Shown here piece after piece: positions 8,456-16,953 of a stretch of DNA of 33,779 bases (positions are counted from its first letter, which is position 1; every line of letters starts with the position of its first letter). Under the pieces are notes generated by a model. It saw only the letters and a list, made by a program, of their open reading frames with translations. It was not told where the DNA came from and searched no databases. The position numbers and the translations under genes were made by a program. The DNA comes from Gammaproteobacteria bacterium (GTDB lineage: Bacteria > Pseudomonadota > Gammaproteobacteria > GRL18): NCBI GenBank assembly GCA_026196615.1, contig JAPHSW010000013.1, forward strand, positions 1-33,779. The letters are read 5' to 3'.

Positions 8456-9250
8456 CTAATCGGCTTTTTCAAGTTCTCTTTTCAATAATTTATATTGCTG
8501 TACTTTAATAGGCTGTAGAAAAACAGGTGTAGTCATCATGATTTTAACTTTTGTTGAAACCGTTAAATCAACCATAGTTCCTTTTTTAACTTTCTTGGTT
8601 TTATCAGGATCAGGCAATTGAATAACAACGATTTCTTCAGCTAATTTGCTATTATATTGTTTTTTAATTTTTGAAATATCAACTTCCAGACCTGCTTTAT
8701 AAAGTTTATTTAAAGCATCAGATAATTTTAACTTTTCTACTTTAGGATAATTAACATCATTGTTAGGTGGTACAACTGGCTCAGACTCTTGACCAAAAAC
8801 ATACCAGACAACTCCAATAGCAATAAGCAAAGCAACCACAACAGCAATTATCCACCATGGAAAGGGCTTTTTCTCCTCTTTAATTTCCGGAACCACTTCC
8901 ACTTTTTTTACTAAAATCATTTCACTGGTCGTAAAATCATCACCTGGATTTTCTTTAGCATAAATAGTCAGTTTAAATTTATAATCACCCAGTGCCTGTT
9001 CCTTTGGAATATTGATATCAACTTTAACATCTTCTGTTGTTTTACTACCCAAAGTCCAATCTGGGTCAACTTTAATATCAAACCACTCTTTTTGTGCAAT
9101 AGTTTCCTCATTTTCTTCAATATAAATACTGGCTGCGAGTCCAACATCTGCATCAACAATATTGCTTATAGTGAATATAACTGATGCCTTACCGTTATCG
9201 TCACAGGTAAAAGTACGCGAAGCTAATGTAATTTCAACTGGTTTAGTCAT
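8456..9250 (-). CDS. Bitopic membrane protein: Ig-like domain, TM helix, PASTA-like domain
   Basis: This 264-residue protein has no signal peptide. Residues 1-120 look like a β-sandwich of CARDB/Ig type (alternating strands, LGDYKFKLTIYA). A lysine-rich stretch (about 124-128) precedes one transmembrane helix at 132-153 (WWIIAVVVALLIAIGVVWY). The charge pattern places the N-terminal domain in the cytoplasm. Residues 168-235 resemble a PASTA domain (LKLSDALNKLYKAGLEVD, then VIQLPDPD and KKGTMVDLTV), a fold known to bind peptidoglycan or muropeptides. It lies 22 bases after the tail-protein-I gene with an AGGAG site. It could tether the CIS baseplate to the inner membrane and cell wall. The topology is predicted and the tether role is inference. 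Confidence 0.75.
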   Translation of the reverse strand: MTKPVEITLASRTFTCDDNGKASVIFTISNIVDADVGLAASIYIEENEETIAQKEWFDIKVDPDWTLGSKTTEDVKVDINIPKEQALGDYKFKLTIYAKENPGDDFTTSEMILVKKVEVVPEIKEEKKPFPWWIIAVVVALLIAIGVVWYVFGQESEPVVPPNNDVNYPKVEKLKLSDALNKLYKAGLEVDISKIKKQYNSKLAEEIVVIQLPDPDKTKKVKKGTMVDLTVSTKVKIMMTTPVFLQPIKVQQYKLLKRELEKAD

Positions 9251-9272
9251 GAAAATTCTCCTTTAAAGCCAT

Positions 9273-9827
9273 CTAGCCAGTAATTATTTCAAAGTCATAA
9301 GAAATATAGACAGGTTTTTCCTGTTCAATAATTGTTTTTATCAACCTGAGTTGATGTTTGTGTTTCTCTGGGATCTGAACCAGAAAATGAAAATCCTGAT
9401 CTTTTCCATTTTTATTGACACCATCTCTAATTTTTATTTCATTAGAACCCGTTGCAATATTCAAAAACTGGCTCAACCCTTTTTGTGTACCTCGCCACTG
9501 TGATAAATAAGCAGCAGAAAGGATCAGTTCCTGTAAACAATCTCTACTTATAAAATCATTATTATCTGTACTGTCTGAGTCTAAATTATCATGCCAAAGA
9601 CGTTCCAGATCAGTCCAATAGCCCAGGTATTCAATAAATTTTTCTTTAGGTGTCCGACATGGATTAAAAAAATCTTCAATTGTCTCCAACTGCACTTCAG
9701 TATCAACATGCAATAAATGCATAACATCTATTAATACTGATAGAATCGTATTTTCATTATTATTTTTGTCACCCAGTGTCTGAAGAAACACATCAGGTAT
9801 TAGTGCTTCAATTTCAGAGTGATTCAT
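9273..9827 (-). CDS. Tail protein I-like baseplate component
   Basis: This 184-residue protein resembles the phage tail protein I family. It begins with a PDVFLQTLG segment. An N-terminal helical region includes FFNPCRTPKEKFIEYLGYW (about residues 53-71) and is followed by LSAAYLSQWRGTQKGLSQFLNIATG, a pattern typical of P2 gpI-like proteins in phage tails and CIS baseplates. The C-terminal part (FHFLVQIPE, KPVYISYDFEI) is the usual β-rich end. The gene overlaps the end of the baseplate J gene by 14 bases. In related particles this protein sits in the outer baseplate where fibres attach, but no fibre gene follows here. Confidence 0.75.
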   Translation of the reverse strand: MNHSEIEALIPDVFLQTLGDKNNNENTILSVLIDVMHLLHVDTEVQLETIEDFFNPCRTPKEKFIEYLGYWTDLERLWHDNLDSDSTDNNDFISRDCLQELILSAAYLSQWRGTQKGLSQFLNIATGSNEIKIRDGVNKNGKDQDFHFLVQIPEKHKHQLRLIKTIIEQEKPVYISYDFEIITG

Positions 9828-12423
9828 TATCCTGCTCTACTTCAATGACATGTTGATCCGAACAAAACAACCAATTTTTTGGTATAGTGATTTCCTCACT
9901 ATACAAATGACTGGAGCAGTTTTCATAAGTTTCAGCTTGATCTTTACTGAGAAAAACACCTTTTTTTCCTGACATTAACAACATGCCTGTTTTTGGGTTC
10001 GTCACAATAAATTCAGGTTCTCCTAACTTACTAATTGATTCTAAATCCAGTTTTCCATCCATTTCCCGTTTATTCCAGACAGGTTTATTTGAATCCAGAT
10101 CCATGCTTAAAATTCCATGTTTTTCTGAAGCGGCATATATTAATGAATCATTAAAGGCAATTGAATAACAGTTTCCAGCCTGCCAGCCATTTGACATTTT
10201 TACCCAACCTTCATGATCTTCACCTGAAAATGAAATATATCGACGATAACATCCATCCCCCGTACTATTGGGCATTTTTTTCAACAACACCCATAGATAA
10301 CGATGTGGTCCTCGCTTCTGAATCAGAATGGAGGAAACTTCTCCTGAAGACCAAGGAGAGTCCTCATATTTTTTAAAACTATTATCGGCTGTACCATTAA
10401 GAGAAAGATAAACCTGACCGTTATCTTTAGAACTAAAAACTGCGATCACACCACCATCATTACCATCCTGACTGGTTACAATAGTATCAATCTTCAAATC
10501 CGGTTTATTGGTATCAACCAATATTTTTAGAGGTACTGATTCTGTTCCTATTGCATATTCATACAAGGCATCATCAGTCGCAATAAGAAGACAGGGGCCT
10601 GAATGCTTTTCGAGCCATGCAATATCATTGACCTTATTGAATTTTAGTGATTCTTGCTCATTCCAGCTTTCACCACAAGTAAATGAAATATGTATCTGAT
10701 CAGTTTTATTGTTGTCTTTTATAACAACAGCCAATAGGCCAATATTGTCTGCAACTGGAGAAACATTAGCTGGGTAAGGTAAAATTTTTCCTATTTCATT
10801 GTCAAACTCATTAATTTTTTCCCAGCCCCGAGCATTATTCACTGTACGAAAAAGTGATTGTTCAGAACTGGTGTACCATGTGTCAGGTTGATAGTTATCA
10901 ACAGCCAATGCTTTGCAGTGACTTTCTGGGGCAAATGATGCATTTAATTTTAATTGTTCAACAGATACCACTCCAGGCTCAGAAGCAATAATTTTATAGA
11001 TATCCCAGGATTTTAGAGATTGCCCAAAATTCCAGTCTTTTACTGTCCCTGATATAACTTTCGGGCATATGGTTTGATAGAGTAATTGTATAACACGATC
11101 TTTTACTCTTTGGCTATTTTCATTTTTATTAACAATAATTTTACCTGTAATATAAACTGGCTTGTAGCGTACCCAGTTTACTTCACAGGAAATTCCAAGC
11201 GGTTTTCTTTCATCAAGTACCTTTTGAATATTATTCTGTATATTAACTGATTGCTGTGATTTAAGATGATCTAAACTCACAAGATGTTCTTCGCCTACTG
11301 ACAAATTAATATCGGGAACCAATAACACTCCGACAGTTCCAGGCTTTGCAAAACGCCATAATGATGATTTTGTGTAGGCTCTGGTTCGACTAACCGCACC
11401 GGAACTTTGAATGGCTAATAGTTCAAAGTCTCTGGCGGTAACAGCCCGCTTTAGAGAGTTAAGCTGTTGAGGACCTCTCAATAGTGCATTTTCCAGGGTT
11501 TCCATATTTCGTCCACCCACTGCCGCTGTTGTATTTTCGACAGTTAAACCAGGATTAGAATCTTTAAACACCTGTAAAAATCCCTTTGGTACATTACCGC
11601 TATCACCACCACCATGACAATACCATAAAACAATTTCCATACCTTCAGGGGGGATCATGCTATCTGTTTCAATATCATCCTCTAAATTCTGTTTACCAAA
11701 ATGACGATAAGCGGGTGAAAATTGAATATTACCAGTCACTCGATCAACGGTATAAACAAAATCTTTTTTATCTACTCTGGAAAAATCATCTACTTCACGC
11801 CAGATACCAAATTCTTTATTATTGAATTTTATTCGCTGCACAGGATGATGTTTTATCTGCTCACTAATTTCAATAGCAACCACCAAAGTTTCCATTACAG
11901 CATTTGCAGCCACAATGGGACGTTTAGCGGTACGTACAAAAAACCCAGGCTTACCTGTGGTAATGCCTGCATGTTCTCCTCTTACCCACTGACAATGACA
12001 CGCTGGTACACTAACTTCTGTCTCCTGAGCTTTAATTGTGACGTCCTGAGCAACAATAAACACCGGTGGATTATCAATATTATCATTGCGTTTACCAGAA
12101 ACTCTGCTTCCTTTGGCGATCCTAACATCAACGGACTTAGGGCTACTCAGTTTTATTGTCAGTATGGTCTGTGCACAAACCGGCGGCTGAAGTTTTACCC
12201 CAATCATAGCAAGAAATTCAATATAGGCTTTATAAGGCAATTGATTAAGGCGTGTTATCATAAGCTCAGTCATATGAGCAAATGCTTCTAATAAGACGAC
12301 TCCCGGATCACCAGGTGTCAAATCAGTCCACTGCGTATCTTTTTCTTTAATACGTTTTATTGCCGAAGCAAGCAATTCTTCATATTGGCATTCATTTATT
12401 TTTGGGATTTTCAATGAACCCAT
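9814..12423 (-). CDS. Baseplate J-like wedge protein with C-terminal Asp-box/propeller-like extension
   Basis: This 869-residue protein starts MGSLKIPKINECQYEELL, with DLTPGDPGVVLLEAFAHMTE near residues 38-57, the hallmark of putative baseplate assembly proteins of contractile injection systems (Afp11-like). The J-type core continues through about residue 500 (GAVSRTRAYTKSSLWRF). From about 515 onward the sequence changes to repeated β-segments resembling Asp-box/BNR motifs (LFRTVNNARGWEKI, ISFTCGESWNEQ, FLSKDQAETYENC), suggesting a β-propeller of about 350 residues. The core should form the baseplate wedge that triggers sheath contraction. The extension could be a ligand-binding or sensing module. 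The ribosome binding site is AAAGGA. Confidence 0.85.
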   Translation of the reverse strand: MGSLKIPKINECQYEELLASAIKRIKEKDTQWTDLTPGDPGVVLLEAFAHMTELMITRLNQLPYKAYIEFLAMIGVKLQPPVCAQTILTIKLSSPKSVDVRIAKGSRVSGKRNDNIDNPPVFIVAQDVTIKAQETEVSVPACHCQWVRGEHAGITTGKPGFFVRTAKRPIVAANAVMETLVVAIEISEQIKHHPVQRIKFNNKEFGIWREVDDFSRVDKKDFVYTVDRVTGNIQFSPAYRHFGKQNLEDDIETDSMIPPEGMEIVLWYCHGGGDSGNVPKGFLQVFKDSNPGLTVENTTAAVGGRNMETLENALLRGPQQLNSLKRAVTARDFELLAIQSSGAVSRTRAYTKSSLWRFAKPGTVGVLLVPDINLSVGEEHLVSLDHLKSQQSVNIQNNIQKVLDERKPLGISCEVNWVRYKPVYITGKIIVNKNENSQRVKDRVIQLLYQTICPKVISGTVKDWNFGQSLKSWDIYKIIASEPGVVSVEQLKLNASFAPESHCKALAVDNYQPDTWYTSSEQSLFRTVNNARGWEKINEFDNEIGKILPYPANVSPVADNIGLLAVVIKDNNKTDQIHISFTCGESWNEQESLKFNKVNDIAWLEKHSGPCLLIATDDALYEYAIGTESVPLKILVDTNKPDLKIDTIVTSQDGNDGGVIAVFSSKDNGQVYLSLNGTADNSFKKYEDSPWSSGEVSSILIQKRGPHRYLWVLLKKMPNSTGDGCYRRYISFSGEDHEGWVKMSNGWQAGNCYSIAFNDSLIYAASEKHGILSMDLDSNKPVWNKREMDGKLDLESISKLGEPEFIVTNPKTGMLLMSGKKGVFLSKDQAETYENCSSHLYSEEITIPKNWLFCSDQHVIEVEQDNESL

Positions 12424-12441
12424 ACTTATAGTCCTTTTCTA

Positions 12442-12861
12442 TTACATCAATGTTAACGTTAAAACCAGTTCATCATCAATTTCAAGTGAACTAATCTTAT
12501 AACTAAGATTTATGTCCATCTTACTGCTATCCATATCATTACTGCTGGCATCAATACTTGTGATTATTATTCTTGGTTCCCACTGTTCCAGTGCACGAGT
12601 GACATAATGAATAGCCAGACCATGAGTAGTTGCGTCATTGGGCATAAAAGTCAAACGATAAAGTTCACACCCATAGTTCGGTCTCCTAATACGTTCACCC
12701 GGCATAGTTGACAATAGTAAGAGAATCGACTGTCTTATTGCCATAGCACCTTGCACAAGAGCAACTTTACCATCATGGCTACAGGAAAAACCGGGATTAG
12801 ATTTGTCCCAATCAAAATCAGGATGATTAAACTGCAGGGCATTATATTGCTTAACTAACAT
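12442..12861 (-). CDS. gp25/GPW-like baseplate wedge protein
   Basis: This 139-residue protein matches the gpW/gp25 family. GAMAIRQSILLLLSTMPGERIRRPNYGCEL (about residues 38-67) contains the family core PGERI.RP.YG. DATTHGLAIHYVTRALEQWEPRI follows, then a C-terminal strand pair. In T4, T6SS (TssE) and eCIS (Afp9) this small protein joins the sheath to the baseplate wedge. Its ATG begins immediately after the PAAR gene's TAA, so the two are translationally coupled. Confidence 0.9.
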   Translation of the reverse strand: MLVKQYNALQFNHPDFDWDKSNPGFSCSHDGKVALVQGAMAIRQSILLLLSTMPGERIRRPNYGCELYRLTFMPNDATTHGLAIHYVTRALEQWEPRIIITSIDASSNDMDSSKMDINLSYKISSLEIDDELVLTLTLM

Positions 12862-13212
12862 TTATATTTCCACCAAAAGATTTTGACCTGAGCTATTAAC
12901 AGTATAATTAATCGTCCCGGGCGGCACACCATCAGTCAATCCCGTTAATGACTCAAGACAAATAGCTTTGCCCTTGATAAACAATAATTGAGAGTGCCCC
13001 TTTTTCTCATTTATCGTTGTTAAGCATGGCTTTGACCCTCCAGATGCAGGTATAGGACAACCTGCTATGGGTCTGCTTATCAGATCACCTTTTACCAGTA
13101 TGGGAATATTATTAATGGTAACCAGATTTTGTGTTGCAATAATACCCACAATTCCAGTTAAATGATCACATTGCAATACAGCAGTTTGAGTTATTATTTT
13201 CCTGGCCATCAT
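12862..13212 (-). CDS. PAAR-like spike tip protein
   Basis: This 116-residue protein has the pattern of the small PAAR-like tip proteins in CIS operons. It begins ITQTAVLQCDHLTG, then has VTINNIPILVKGD and AGCPIPASGGSKPC, and ends with SLTGLTDGVPPGTINYTV. Cysteines near residues 15, 52, 63 and 85, with His17, could coordinate a metal at the tip. It overlaps the VgrG-like gene by 4 bases (ATGA), and tip and spike must assemble together. No toxin extension is present, so it is a bare tip. Confidence 0.8.
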   Translation of the reverse strand: MMARKIITQTAVLQCDHLTGIVGIIATQNLVTINNIPILVKGDLISRPIAGCPIPASGGSKPCLTTINEKKGHSQLLFIKGKAICLESLTGLTDGVPPGTINYTVNSSGQNLLVEI

Positions 13213-14783
13213 CCTTCCTCAAAGTTGATTCTACTGGCACGAATAGTAACCGTATTACCAGGAGCCTGGATAACAAGCGGACCTTGAGAATTAACCAGCA
13301 GCTCATCATCAGACATGGCAATACGATTTCCTGATAAGGTACTCATCATTGCGGTTTCTTCTTTGAGTTCAAAAGTGGATTCTGACTGGTTGATAAGGCT
13401 TATTTTTTCTTCCTTATCATCAAGCCTCAAGGCCTGACCACCAGGCGTCAAAATTGAATATCGACTCACTTCTCCATCAACAATAATTTCATCGGGCAAG
13501 GCTGTTTCACCATAGAGTCCACCCAGCACAATTGCTTGCTCAATTCGCTCATGCAACATGATAAGTAACACCTTATCATCAATAGCAGGCAGCGCGATAA
13601 TGCCTTTATTATCTCCTGCCCCAGGAATTAACACTTCAAGCCAGTTACTTTCAATATTGTTATAAGTCGGCAAACAGACTTTAACCCTGCCTGTACCTTC
13701 TGGATCAGAAATTTGACTTACAATTCCATAAGTCACCAAAGTTGATTTTGAGCGTTTTTTTAATACCGGCGGTTGACTGGAAAATTCAGTAATAAATCCT
13801 GAAAATGGGTTGATAGAATGTGAAACCTGTGTCAAACGGTATTTTTTCCCATTGTCCAGTGTTAACAGACCTTCTAGCTCGATGTCCATTCCAGGATACA
13901 AGTCGCTGCTGCCTTCAGCCTGGCCAATTACATAATTCCTCATAGCGTTAATTCGCTGAGTTTGAGTTTCTGCCAGCGTTTTTAATTGTTGCTCACTCTG
14001 AGCTGGTTGATCCACAATGCTGGTTTGATAGACCTTGGAACCTCCTGGATTAATTGAAGAAAAATTATTTTCTATCGATTCACTCAAGGAATCTTCCATA
14101 AATAATTTTGTTCGTTGAGGATCCCAGCCAGAAATAAGTGTTTCAATTTCGGCACTGCTATCATGATTTTTTACCACGACTTCCAGTAAGTTTGAACGAT
14201 AGTCAAGCTGTAACGGTGATTGCTCAATAGCTAGTTTGACAAAACTCAATACATTATTATTTAAAGTAAAATACAGACCACTTCTTTCTGATAGTTCTTG
14301 TAAAAACTCAAGACTAGATGATTGATATTGAACCAGATGACTCCACAATGGCCCACTTTCTAAAGCATTAATTTCCACACCATAGCCTGACATCATTTGT
14401 TCAGCAATATCAATTAAAGTCACATCAACAAAAGAACGAACCGGATATTCAAGCGAAAGAAAATATAACTCATCATAAGCAGTTATTTGAATTGAAAACT
14501 CTTGGTCCTTGCTATAGTGATGAGCAAAGGAGGTAATATAACCAGAAAAAATCGGACTTGTGTCACTTTGCACAATAATAACAATTTGACTTCGTTCCGT
14601 TAGATTTATTGCCTGATTTTCATATTGATTTTTTGTCAGAACCAATTGTAATTGACATTCACATGCCATCTGAAAATTATGTTTAATTTTAATTTCAGTA
14701 ATAGTTGTCTCAAGGGTATTATTAATTTTTATACCATCAATTAAAATATCAATTTTCTTATTAAAATTAAGCTGACTGGTCAT
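13209..14783 (-). CDS. VgrG/gp27-gp5-like spike protein (Afp8 type)
   Basis: This 524-residue protein has an N-terminal gp27/phage late control D region (about residues 1-330, including YFLSLEYPVRSFVDVTLIDIAEQMM). A gp5-type OB fold follows (about 348-435: TYGIVSQISDPEGTGRVKVC, then NWLEVLIPGAGDNKGIIALP and DDKVLLIMLH). A short repetitive β-helix needle closes the protein. It would form the trimeric hub and spike carrying the PAAR tip. No C-terminal effector domain is fused. It starts 9 bases after the Afp7-like gene. Confidence 0.9.
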   Translation of the reverse strand: MTSQLNFNKKIDILIDGIKINNTLETTITEIKIKHNFQMACECQLQLVLTKNQYENQAINLTERSQIVIIVQSDTSPIFSGYITSFAHHYSKDQEFSIQITAYDELYFLSLEYPVRSFVDVTLIDIAEQMMSGYGVEINALESGPLWSHLVQYQSSSLEFLQELSERSGLYFTLNNNVLSFVKLAIEQSPLQLDYRSNLLEVVVKNHDSSAEIETLISGWDPQRTKLFMEDSLSESIENNFSSINPGGSKVYQTSIVDQPAQSEQQLKTLAETQTQRINAMRNYVIGQAEGSSDLYPGMDIELEGLLTLDNGKKYRLTQVSHSINPFSGFITEFSSQPPVLKKRSKSTLVTYGIVSQISDPEGTGRVKVCLPTYNNIESNWLEVLIPGAGDNKGIIALPAIDDKVLLIMLHERIEQAIVLGGLYGETALPDEIIVDGEVSRYSILTPGGQALRLDDKEEKISLINQSESTFELKEETAMMSTLSGNRIAMSDDELLVNSQGPLVIQAPGNTVTIRASRINFEEG

Positions 14784-14792
14784 ATTATTTCC

Positions 14793-15398
14793 TTAAACCA
14801 GATAGTTATTGATACCAGTATTTGCATCATTGAATGTCAAATCACTTTCTGACATTGATTTCTGAGTCATTGTTGTTACTTCCTGATTAACATCATCTAC
14901 AGGATAATTATCATCATTAATAAGCTGATTCTGTTCATTTGTTTGAGCAATTTTTATTAATCTCACTCTTAACCAGGAACGTTTGGGGACACCAGAACTA
15001 TCAAAGAGATCAAATCGTTCTGAGATAGAACTAATAACACAGGGTATATTCCAGCTTTTTCCCCATACAAAGCGAGATAAACCCGGTTGATATTCACCGT
15101 CCATTAACGTTGAGTTTTCAGATAAATCCCAAATTGGTTTGGTTAACTCTCTAACATCCTGGCTTTGAATTGTTGAACCTTTTATGGAAATATCAAACAC
15201 TAAATCCAGTTCCAGAACCGTATTTCCACCACCACTAAAAATTAATCCATCATCAGAGGATTTATCAGCATTGATAACCACTGATTTTATAGTTCTTTGA
15301 TGAATCCCCGAGCGTCGTTTAATAACCAGTGTTTCCGGATTAAGCATACAACTAATAAGATGTCCTGTTTTTTCTACTAAAAATGTTACCCGTTCCAT
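14793..15398 (-). CDS. CIS tube/Afp7-like tube-initiator protein
   Basis: This 201-residue protein fits the contractile-injection-system tube protein family that connects inner tube and spike. It begins RVTFLVEKTGHLISCMLNPETLVIKR and shows GGGNTVLELDLVFDIS and VRELTKPIWDLSEN, then FVWGKSWNIPCVISSISERFDLFDSSGVPKRSWLRVRL. Many homologues end in a LysM domain. Here the last 45 residues are polar (QNQLINDDNYPVDD and onward) with no obvious LysM. The start overlaps the upstream 356-residue gene by 13 bases. Confidence 0.8.
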   Translation of the reverse strand: MERVTFLVEKTGHLISCMLNPETLVIKRRSGIHQRTIKSVVINADKSSDDGLIFSGGGNTVLELDLVFDISIKGSTIQSQDVRELTKPIWDLSENSTLMDGEYQPGLSRFVWGKSWNIPCVISSISERFDLFDSSGVPKRSWLRVRLIKIAQTNEQNQLINDDNYPVDDVNQEVTTMTQKSMSESDLTFNDANTGINNYLV

Positions 15399-16456
15399 AA
15401 AACACCTCTGACATCATTATTACCTGGAATTTCTTTTAGCATATAAATATCATCTAAATAGATATTGCTCCACACGTCATCAGGAAGCTCTTGCCAATAA
15501 TCTTTTTGTGTTTCATCAATAGCAAAACACTCATCTCTTTGTAAAAAAATAGTCTTTGCTTCGTCGAATAACCATCCTGTTTTTTGTTCTGGCAGCTGTT
15601 CAAATTTTTCTTTAATAAAATGATCAATTTTTATTTGTTTAGGCCTTTCTTCTTTATAAAAAAAACCTGAAGGGGAGCTTTCAGACCTGTAGTTATCACC
15701 ATAAGAAACACTATGATTATTGTTATCAACATTTATTGTCTGTGTAATATCACTTTTTTTATTAATAATATTTTTTTTATATCCAACAGTCTTTTTTATA
15801 TTTGATTTAATAGTAAATTGACTAGTGTCTTTAATTTGTGACTTATCAGAGCTATCAGAATTATCAACTTCTGACTTGATGCTCATGATTGATAATTCTG
15901 AATCTCTTAGAATTGGCCTCATACGTTTAACTTTACGCACTTTATTATTTTCTTGTATAGACTCTCCAGTATTCAGTCTGCCAGAAAAATGTATTTTTTC
16001 TTTATTTTTATGATGCTCTTTTAATTTCTTAACTTTTTGTTCAGGGATGACTGCTAATTTAGAAAATATCATCTTGTTTCTAAATAGATTTTTCGTAACG
16101 GCTTTATTTTTCTTAGCAGCAAAAACATTTGCTGTAATTATTTTCTGTTGTGTGTTTTTTAAGTTTTCATTTGAGTTATTTTTTATAATACCTTTCCCTG
16201 GCTTCAAATGTTTTCTTATCACATTTTTTATAAAAGAATCTGGATTAAGATGGTTACGTTTGATTAAATTTATCCAATGTTTTGGCGCATTTGAATAATA
16301 CTCATCTAAGGCATTACTTTCTTTATTCAACAAAAAAAATTGTGATACTACAGTGTAAAAAAAGACCACAGTCGTCTTTAATCGATCTACCAGCGTGCTT
16401 AGCATGCTGGTATAGAGATAAGAAAAACGACTCTTATTTTTTTTGTTAAAAAACAT
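15386..16456 (-). CDS. Unrecognised lysine/asparagine-rich protein between tube and Afp7-like genes
   Basis: I cannot assign this 356-residue protein to a family. It begins with lysines, then a helical and partly hydrophobic region (about residues 12-43, TTVVFFYTVVSQFFLL). The middle (about 70-270) is Lys/Asn/Ser-rich, low in hydrophobics and likely disordered. A more ordered C-terminal part follows (about 275-356: KIDHFIKEKFEQLPEQKTGWLF, then a tryptophan/aspartate-rich tail). It starts 2 bases after the tube gene stops and overlaps the next gene by 13 bases, so it is surely expressed with the structural genes. In other eCIS loci this slot usually holds a very small protein. Tape measure, cargo or cargo adaptor, and membrane adaptor are all possible. 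Confidence 0.65.
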   Translation of the reverse strand: MFFNKKNKSRFSYLYTSMLSTLVDRLKTTVVFFYTVVSQFFLLNKESNALDEYYSNAPKHWINLIKRNHLNPDSFIKNVIRKHLKPGKGIIKNNSNENLKNTQQKIITANVFAAKKNKAVTKNLFRNKMIFSKLAVIPEQKVKKLKEHHKNKEKIHFSGRLNTGESIQENNKVRKVKRMRPILRDSELSIMSIKSEVDNSDSSDKSQIKDTSQFTIKSNIKKTVGYKKNIINKKSDITQTINVDNNNHSVSYGDNYRSESSPSGFFYKEERPKQIKIDHFIKEKFEQLPEQKTGWLFDEAKTIFLQRDECFAIDETQKDYWQELPDDVWSNIYLDDIYMLKEIPGNNDVRGVLWNG

Positions 16457-16458
16457 AG

Positions 16459-16911
16459 TTAGTCTCGTTCAAGTCCTTCATGAGCAATAACCATCGACTC
16501 AATAGCAACACCTTGATCCAGGGCATTCAGTTTTGCTGCATTCCATTCACACACCCATGCATTGTGCAAATTATAACGAAAGTACTCCGAACCATCAGGC
16601 TTGAGCATCATAACTGAAATTTCACGACGCTCTACTTCACCCGTGACGCTCGCTGTCAGCCAGTTCCATAATTCAAGTGATTCACTCATTCCCCAACGAA
16701 AAGTAATCTCACTGTATTCAACTCGCCCAGCTAATTTTCTTACTGCCGGTGCACCGCCACCTTCCCTGTAGTCAATTGGTTTAATACGCATTCCAAGCCC
16801 TTCCACTTCTGAGAAGTTGACTTGTATTCCCTGTCCAATATCCACAATAAAATTATAATTACGTATAATCTCTGGTTCGCTTAAAGCCTGGTTGGCTTCC
16901 TGGTCAGCCAT
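16459..16911 (-). CDS. Inner tube protein (gp19/Hcp-like)
   Basis: This 150-residue protein matches T4 gp19-like tail tube proteins. It shows NYNFIVDIGQGIQVNFSEVEGL, then IDYREGG, KLAGRVEYSEITFRWGMSES and LWNWLTASVTGEVERREISV, ending YNLHNAWVCEWNAAKLNAL and IESMVIAHEGLERD. It polymerises into the rigid hexameric inner tube pushed out on contraction. Only one tube gene is present, whereas Afp/PVC-type loci have two. It lies 42 bases after the sheath gene. Confidence 0.92.
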   Translation of the reverse strand: MADQEANQALSEPEIIRNYNFIVDIGQGIQVNFSEVEGLGMRIKPIDYREGGGAPAVRKLAGRVEYSEITFRWGMSESLELWNWLTASVTGEVERREISVMMLKPDGSEYFRYNLHNAWVCEWNAAKLNALDQGVAIESMVIAHEGLERD

Positions 16912-16953
16912 TGCAGCTCTCCTTTTTAATAAATTTTTTCATAGTCAGATGTA

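Noticed and set aside
11722-12291. Open frame of 189 codons on the plus strand
   Set aside because: It lies entirely antisense to the baseplate J gene, has no domain, ribosome binding site or neighbours, and its composition is that of a reverse-strand shadow.
16047-16298. Hydrophobic open frame of 83 codons on the plus strand
   Set aside because: Its hydrophobicity comes from reading the Lys/Asn-rich 356-residue gene backwards; there is no independent start signal.
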